Positions 57,883-64,000 of a DNA stretch of 64,000 nt are shown here, one piece after another. Where the stretch lies: the NCBI RefSeq assembly GCF_000471905.2, contig NW_006500340.1, positions 3,750,974 through 3,814,973 of the forward strand, in the 5' to 3' direction. The DNA is from Amborella trichopoda. Its lineage: Eukaryota > Streptophyta > Magnoliopsida > Amborellales > Amborellaceae. The position numbers were made by a program, and so were the translations under genes. Under the pieces are notes generated by a model. The model did no database searches and was not told the origin of the DNA. It was given only the letters and a program-made list of their open reading frames with translations. Each line of letters opens with the position of its first letter. The first letter of the stretch is position 1.

Positions 57883-58181
57883 ACATACCCCCCTTTATAC
57901 TTGTTTTTACCAAATGATCAACGTTCTTTAAAGCCATGTAAGTCCCATCATAAAAAAACTACGACTTCTTAAGACATTGTTAATCATCCTACATTATCCA
58001 AATTTACCACAACTTTCATACACAGGGGAACTAATGTTATAATTCTTTTTGGCTTTCTTAGATAATAGAGATACTTTAAACAAATATATTTCATGGGAAA
58101 TGACACACTTTGGCATCTTACACTGTCATGTCACCAACAAACTGTCCACATGACAATGAGGGCCCACACTGGCCTACATCA
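57883..58181 (-). repeat. 5' LTR of the Ty3/gypsy element (partial)
   Basis: Aligns with 53152-53472. Starts, on the minus strand, tgatgtaggccagtgtgggc at 58181. Its far end lacks the part found in the other LTR. Confidence 0.65.
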
Positions 58182-59352
58182 TATGCCTATATAAAAAACT
58201 AATACTATCTATATCTTTTTAGGTAGGCACAATCGAGTAGTGACTGTGTCACGACCCCGCTCCCTACCGTCCCCACCGGACCCACAGGGCCAAGCCTGGG
58301 CTCGCCAGGGGACCATAGGGCGTGGGGTCACGATCACAGGTAGCAAGTGCCACTCGAGTTAGAGTGCTCTCAACATTTTGAAAAATAAGGAAATTTCAAT
58401 ATCAAAGCCAGCCACAAAAGAAATGAAAAGTGAAGCACAATCTACATAAGCATAGTCTATTGGACAAACAAGTCCCAAAATACATATAATAGTCCAAAAT
58501 AGTACATATAAATCCAAGGCACAAAAGACTCAACATCAAGACATATTACTGAATCAAAATGGACTATATGGCTAGACTGTCAACCAAAACATATATTGTG
58601 AAATGGATCTTCAACAGAAGGGGAGTAAGGGACCCCAAGTGCGACCACCAGGACACGTCACTTCTAACATGTTGGCTATCACTCTATACGGAGGAAAAAT
58701 TTAAAAAGTGAGCTGTAAAGCCCAGTAAATAAGATCTAAGTGTTATGCTTTCATGCTTATAAATGTTATATCATGATAATAATCAGGGTTTTATGCAAGT
58801 CTTATAAATCATGGAGTCATGTGTCAAATTCATATTTAAACAAATATATCATGTATGATTTGTTTCATGGTGGAGTAATAACTAATCAAATTAGTCATAT
58901 ACGATTGTAATACTAAGTCGATCAAATCATTCAGGAATGAGCATCATAACATATAAAAACAATTAGGTATGTATGTAACAAGCATAATCAAGATCAAGAG
59001 ATACCAACTAACTCTTAAAGTAAAAGCCCCATCAGGCCAATCAAATCTTGATGTGTAGAGCCTCTACCTTCACAACTAGGAGAGAAACTTTACCAATGGA
59101 TAAATCAGTTGCGTAGTGCCTCACACACCCACACGATCCCAATGTGCTTTGAAGTAGGCACTGGCCTTGCAAGACACAGCTCTCTCATGTGCCCTTTTAG
59201 CGAGAGCATGTTACACTACCAAAGGGGTCTCAACGAGTAGTGCCTCACGTAAGTTTTGGGGGAATGACCACTTAAACACACTCACTCATAACTCTCATCC
59301 TATCATAGAGAGCAGGGAAAGATCACAGCAGTCGACACAATTATCTCATCAA

Positions 59353-59546
59353 ATCATAACAAAAGCATGTCTCCATGCGCACATATCTTATTAAAAGCAT
59401 GTTACCATGCACACATATCTTATCAAAAGCATGTTACCATGCACACATATATTATCAGAAGCATGTTACCATGCACACATATCTTATCAAAAGCATGTTA
59501 TCATACACACATATCTTATCAGAAGCATGTCACCATGCATGGATCA
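59353..59546. repeat. 32-bp tandem array, about 6 units
   Basis: Units of the form cttatcaaaagcatgttacc then atgcacacatat start at 59387, 59419, 59451, 59483 and 59515, with a partial unit before. Contiguous, with no spacers. Confidence 0.9.
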
Positions 59547-59689
59547 TATAACATAACCATGCATCCATGCACATGAATCATATTAGAAGCACGTCATACA
59601 TATAATCACAAAAACATCAACATGTTTAGAGCATGTTCTACATATAATCACAAGAAACATCAATACATATTATCATTCTTATTTGCTCA

Positions 59690-60237
59690 AGAAATATTAT
59701 CATATCGATAGCATGCTATATATCAATGTAATAGATATCATTATGTCATATTATTATGCTTATCAATTCAAAAGACATTATCATATCAAGATCATGTTAT
59801 ATATCAATGCAATAGACATTATTATGTCATATTATCATGCTTATCAGTTAAAGAGATATTATCATGTCGATAGCATTTTATATATGAATGTAATAAACAC
59901 CACTATGTTATATTATCATACTTATCAGCTTAAAAGACATTATCATGTCAATATCATGATATATATCAATGCAATAGATATCACTGTCATATTACCATAC
60001 TTATCAATTTAATAGATAGGATCATGTCAATAACATGTTATATATGAATGTAATAGACATCACTATGTTATATTATCATGCTTATCAGCTCAAAAGACAT
60101 TATCATATCGACAGCGTGCTATATATCAATGTAATAGAAATCAATATGTCATATTATCATGCTTATCAATTCAAGAAACATTATCATGTCAATATCATGA
60201 TATATATCAATGCAATAGACATCACGATGTCATATTT
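59690..60237. repeat. about 80-bp tandem array, about 7 units
   Basis: Each unit carries aaagacattatcatgtcaat, agcatgttatatatcaatg, taatagacatcactatgtca and tattatcatgcttatcag. Units differ by 10-20 percent. Confidence 0.9.
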
Positions 60238-61209
60238 CTGGTTTTCTAGGATGAACATTGTCCACCTTTAAGGGCATATCATTAAATTTAAAGATCATTT
60301 AACCCTACAACCAATTTAATGCCAATCTAAACTTATAAAAAGATAACTTTTATATAGGAAGTAACCCCAAATATTTTTCTAAAGTTTGTCAAACTATTTG
60401 ATGTTCTTAGATGAAATTTCTGTTTTGTATAGTAGAAAATCTAGGGTGACACCCTACTTGAAAAATGACCATAACTTTCAAATCATAAAGAATTTTATTA
60501 AAACAAATTTAAACGAAGTTAATCTATCTAACATTTCAAAGTGGTTTGACCTCATTTGAGTACATTTTGGTTAATTAAAATATTCACATAAAAACATGTC
60601 AAATCCCTGGAATTTCATTTCACAAATCTGACCATGCTTCAACAAATAGTTAACAGCTTTCAAATTAAATGAGATATTAACAAGGGGTCTTTACCATGTG
60701 AAAATACATTCAATATAATACCGACCCACCAGAATTCATGGTCTAAAACAATGTTTAAGGTGCCCTAACAATCTCTCAAACATGGACTACAATTTTGGAA
60801 ATCATAATACACTTTAATAGAAGTTTAGGAAGCATGCACCCACACTCACACACACACCCACCCTTGAATTTCACATTTTAATTAGGTAAGGAGACATGCA
60901 TTAAACATAAGAATGAAACCATTGAAACTAAATCTACTTACCTATTCCAATCGAAATCACAAAGATGAAATGTTTTACAAGCTCCACTTTAGTTGCCAAG
61001 CTTCAAGTGGATTGGGTTAAGCTTCAGATGTTTAAGGCTTAGGGGGGTTGATGGGCTTGGAGGGGTTTAATGGCAAACGGATAAGACGAGAAACAAAGGG
61101 GAAAGAGGGGAAAGTGAGGGAGTGAAGAGGTGAGGAGAGAGAGAGATAAAAACCAAATTTATGAGTAGATGGGTGGTATATATAAGCATGGGGGTGGAAG
61201 CATCTAAGT

Positions 61210-61440
61210 GCCACATGACACTCAAGTGATCATGCATGAGGAGAGAGAAGGCATGCATGAGAAACACAATGATGGGAGTGAAAATATGCATATGCCACAT
61301 GACATTCAAGTGATCAGACATGATGAGAGACAAGGCATGTATAAGGAACACAATAATGAGAGTGGAAGCATGCATGTGCCACATGACACTCAAGTGATCA
61401 TGTATGAAGAAAGAGAAGGCATGTATGGAGAGAGAGAGCA
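61210..61440. repeat. 84-bp tandem array, 3 units
   Basis: Units start gccacatgacactcaagtga at 61210, 61294 and 61378 and continue with gagagagaaggcatgcatga and aacacaatgatgggagtg. Confidence 0.9.
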
Positions 61441-61822
61441 TGTAAGAGGAGAGAGAGTGCATGTGTATAATCATTATGTGGGGGCATACATGATATAATC
61501 AAGTGCATTGGGATGGGTGAGTTTTCATGGGGATTTATGCACATAAGAGTGTGCATGCATGGGGATGCGTGCACGATGTATTGAGATGCGTGTGAAAAAA
61601 ACAATTTGGGGTACAGATCATGACTTTCTGATGGTTGCTCGGATTTGAGCGATTTTCGTATCGTCGGAAGCTCGTGATCCCTATAATAACACGGTACCAC
61701 TCAAAACATTAGACATAGGCTATAAAGCAAATAAAAAAGAAAACTGAGATAAGCATTAATAGAAAAAGATTCAAAATGTAAACATGATCAATGACCGGAA
61801 AAGTCCCGGACCTTACAGACTA

Positions 61823-63370
61823 GAATTATATTAATTCATGATTATATGAGACGTTTTTGGACCTCAAACCTTGACTCATATTTCCTTTTTATGGTGGAGA
61901 AACCATTATCCTTTTACTAAAGACTGGTAGGATGGAATTGTCTTTGTCTAAAGAAGGGTAGGTTTCTCCACAACACCCCATTCTAATGGTGATGTTAGAA
62001 TACTCTATTCTCCATATTTTTACAACAAATGCCCTGCAAATAAAATCTCATCAATCTGGCCACAAACTAGTCTATTGGAAATAATAGAAGAGTCGCAGGG
62101 AATCAATCAAATTATGACCTAAAAGTTGATCTATCTAAGTGAATAGATATTCTTTTAGATCATCAGCAGAGCCAACATGATATTTGTCACTAAAAGACTT
62201 AAGGAAATACAACTAAAACTAAGAACTAACTAAGATTATTTGAAAGTGAGCGAGTTGGCCTAGGATGCCCGAAGCTTGAAGTTTCGCTCATATCAGGACC
62301 GTTGCTTCACTTTATATTATTTGTCCTATTCTTTCTATTAAAAAATGACCAAGCGTTAGCCTCGGTTGAAATATGACTATTAGGTTTCCAGGTTAGAGCT
62401 TTCTTAGATCTAATATTTAGAGGTTGAAATACAGGTATTGCTAATGGGATTCATGATTCTTCTCTCGCCTAAATTTCTAAGTATCTCATTTCACTCTTAA
62501 TACCTAAACTAAGTAGAAGCCTAAGTTATTTTAGCAACCAACCCTCAAGAGGGCGGACTTCAGTCATTTTATAGATATCTAAGTGGTTGGAAAAAGGTTC
62601 GGGAGGCTTATCCAGTTAGTTGAAATCAAAATTTGAAATTCTGACGGTCAATGAAATAGACGACATGAGACGTGTCGTTAAGGTCAATCCACCCAAATGA
62701 CATGAAATGTGTCATCTAGCCCATGTGTCACCCAGTTACAAAAAGGAGGGACCAAATGGCCTAGACAACATGATTAGGTCCAAACGTCATGACATGTGTC
62801 GTCTATCCTTTGTGGCAACCAAACACACGAGCTTGGCACCAAATGATCCTGATAACGTGATATTTGTTATTTTAGTCAAGTTTGCTCAGACGACACGTGC
62901 CATGTCGCTTTGGTCAACGACAATAAGAATCATAGGATTTCAGCTCTAGTTATTTTCTACGCAGTTTTAGATGACTATAATTTGATTTTAGAATTTAGAT
63001 GCTATATGCATCCTATATTTTGATTTCTCTCAAATTTAAATGAGGATTTTATAGTATGAGGGACCATGAAATGGAGACCATGGGTTTTGTGGTCTAAGGT
63101 GTTTTAGGATAGTATAGTCCTAAGGATTTTCTAGGGTCAAGAAAATGAAGGAAATTTACCAAATTCAAAATGAGTTTCTACACCTTATTTGTATACTCCG
63201 TATTTTAAAATTAGGAGTGTTAGAAATGATGTTAAAACCCATCCTAAATAGTAGAAAAGGATAACAAATGGGAGAATCTATATATAACAAATGAAAGTTA
63301 CATTTGTTGCCTCTTACCCAAAGCCAACAATAATAACAACAACAACAACAACAATAATAATAATAGGATG
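61823..63370. other. intergenic, with repeated palindromic GACA/TGTC motifs
   Basis: No gene recognised. At 62650-62910 imperfect palindromes recur: cgacatgagacgtgtcg, tgacatgaaatgtgtca, gtcatgacatgtgtcgtc, cgacacgtgccatgtcg. A (CAA)n/(TAA)n microsatellite lies at 63326-63365. Confidence 0.5.
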
Positions 63371-63850
63371 CAGTTTGTATAGAGCTGAGGCTCTAAACAA
63401 TCCAAGTAAACCACACCTTCAAATAGTGTCGAAAAATGTTGTTTCAACGCTAGAAATCTTTGTGATAGCCTTAAAATATATTTTCAGTTTTAATTATAAA
63501 ATTTAAAGCTTCAAAAATAGTGTAGATCGAGTAGATCTATGAAAACATGAAAATCTTGAAAATTGACGGTCCAAAGATGCATTACAAGATGCACTATTTC
63601 CAAAACTTGAAATCCATTTTTTTTTTCTCATGTCTATGCATCTCAATGTCAAGATGATCAATTTGAGGACATTTGGGCATTAAAACAATATCTTCTAGTG
63701 AAATTTTTGAGGTGGGCTTAAAACTTCAATTGACTTGGATTTGTATAAAAAATAAAAATTCAAATATGAAATGAGGTCATGACCATTAGATTGAGCCCAG
63801 ATTCAATCTGTGCCGTTGGCTGACACTGTAGCTGTCAGCCCGTGGGCTGA
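63371..63850. mobile_element. family A copy joined to a family B end
   Basis: 63371-63715 follows family A (gagctgaggctctaaacaat, ttacaagatgcactatttcc, gcatctcaatgtcaagatga). From about 63735 it passes into a family B end (gatttgtataaaaaataaaa, gtcatgaccattagattgag, ccgttggctgac), as at 52140-52230. This looks like a nested or recombined pair. Confidence 0.55.
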
Positions 63851-63875
63851 TAGGATATTTTCCCATATATAGATC

Positions 63876-63879
<4 letters not shown>

Positions 63880-63917
<38 letters not shown>
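63880..63917. repeat. (AT)n microsatellite
   Basis: About 19 AT units, followed by a tagtagtaag-rich low-complexity tract to the window end. Confidence 0.95.
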
Positions 63918-63919
<2 letters not shown>

Positions 63920-64000
63920 TATAATAACTATAGTAGTAGTAAGTAGTACAGTAGTATTACTACCTTACCTACTACTACCTACCGTAACCTAATTACTATT

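Larger units (their letters stand above)
52969..58181 (-). mobile_element. decayed Ty3/gypsy LTR retrotransposon
   Basis: The minus strand carries, in order from high to low coordinates, a gag remnant, a zinc knuckle, a protease-region remnant, reverse transcriptase, RNase H and integrase, the Ty3/gypsy order. Outer direct repeats flank it: 53152-53472 and 57883-58181 align (taccaaatggtcaacattct, ctttaaagccatg, tgacaatgagggc, gcctacatca). The 3' LTR appears to continue to 52969 (tgttagaaactc), giving 504 bp, while the 5' LTR aligns over only about 300 bp, its inner part being different. No target duplication was found. All coding parts are frameshifted, so the element is dead. Confidence 0.85.
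58247..61817. mobile_element. 3.57-kb solo-LTR-like unit
   Basis: Starts tgtcacgaccccgc and ends ccggaccttaca, the TGTCACGACCC...TTACA border type I know from long LTRs of plant Ty3/gypsy elements. Flanks are gactg (58242-58246) and gacta (61818-61822), a 5-bp duplication with one change. No gag or pol lies inside; no frame exceeds about 135 codons and those are repeat-driven. It holds three different tandem arrays. A solo LTR left by recombination is the simplest reading; a non-coding LARD-like element without recognisable internal LTRs is the alternative. It begins 65 bases after the neighbouring gypsy element. Confidence 0.65.

Noticed and set aside
59353..60237. CRISPR-like look of regularly spaced repeats
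   Set aside because: The units are contiguous minisatellites without unique spacers, in plant nuclear DNA inside an LTR-like unit.
59367..60271. Plus-strand frames of 69-109 codons in the solo LTR
   Set aside because: They are made of the 32- and 80-bp arrays and carry no recognisable domain.
61067..61474. 135-codon minus-strand frame with repeated SLSLSM and HDHLSVMWHM words
   Set aside because: It is driven by the 84-bp array and ga-rich DNA.

Overview
The window is nuclear DNA from a flowering plant, probably a woody dicot or basal eudicot; the species cannot be told from the sequence. This rests on GT-AG introns of 0.1-3 kb, a P-class pentatricopeptide (PPR) gene, an early-nodulin-like phytocyanin, AT-rich spacers, long (GA)n/(TC)n runs beside genes, and many plant-type transposon remains. 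Three runs of N (17566-18008, 29067-29745, 40569-40665) show it is a draft assembly.

Four genes look intact. On the minus strand: a two-exon, long P-class PPR gene (6500-10537) similar to Arabidopsis At5g55840; a five-exon ABC1/UbiB-type atypical kinase gene (12429-17301); and a two-exon early-nodulin-like arabinogalactan/phytocyanin gene (21353-23014). On the plus strand: a cytosolic-type acetyl-CoA C-acetyltransferase (acetoacetyl-CoA thiolase) gene with 13 or 14 coding exons (39507-49167) and a 2.9-kb intron in its 5' UTR. A weak fifth candidate is a four-exon, phase-consistent spliced reading frame (5524-6401, minus) directly below the PPR gene. The genes are unrelated in pathway: organelle RNA processing, an organelle ABC1 kinase, a cell-surface protein, and entry into the mevalonate pathway. 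They form no cluster.

The rest is mobile DNA and repeats. From left to right: remains of a hAT-type BED zinc finger (1-561); a 3.26-kb Mutator-like element with long terminal inverted repeats and a 9-bp target duplication, carrying a decayed plant-mobile-domain (PMD) gene instead of a visible transposase (1957-5217); tandem duplications around 10.5-12, 18 and 19.5-20.5 kb; a 284-bp hAT-type element with 8-bp duplication; a LINE 3' fragment; a pol-less LTR element with a primer-binding site and an internal tandem array (26569-28398); two new-looking 9-bp-TSD inverted-repeat families, one copy of which sits in a thiolase intron; a 1.4-kb non-autonomous hAT element in another thiolase intron; a decayed minus-strand Ty3/gypsy element (52969-58181); and, 65 bases further on, a 3.57-kb solo-LTR-like unit (58247-61817) packed with three different tandem arrays.

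The items most worth following are the PMD-carrying Mutator-like element, the giant solo LTR, the pol-less LTR element, the alternative 3' end of the thiolase gene, and the conserved small inverted-repeat families. No bacterial-type system, CRISPR array, rRNA or tRNA gene was seen.
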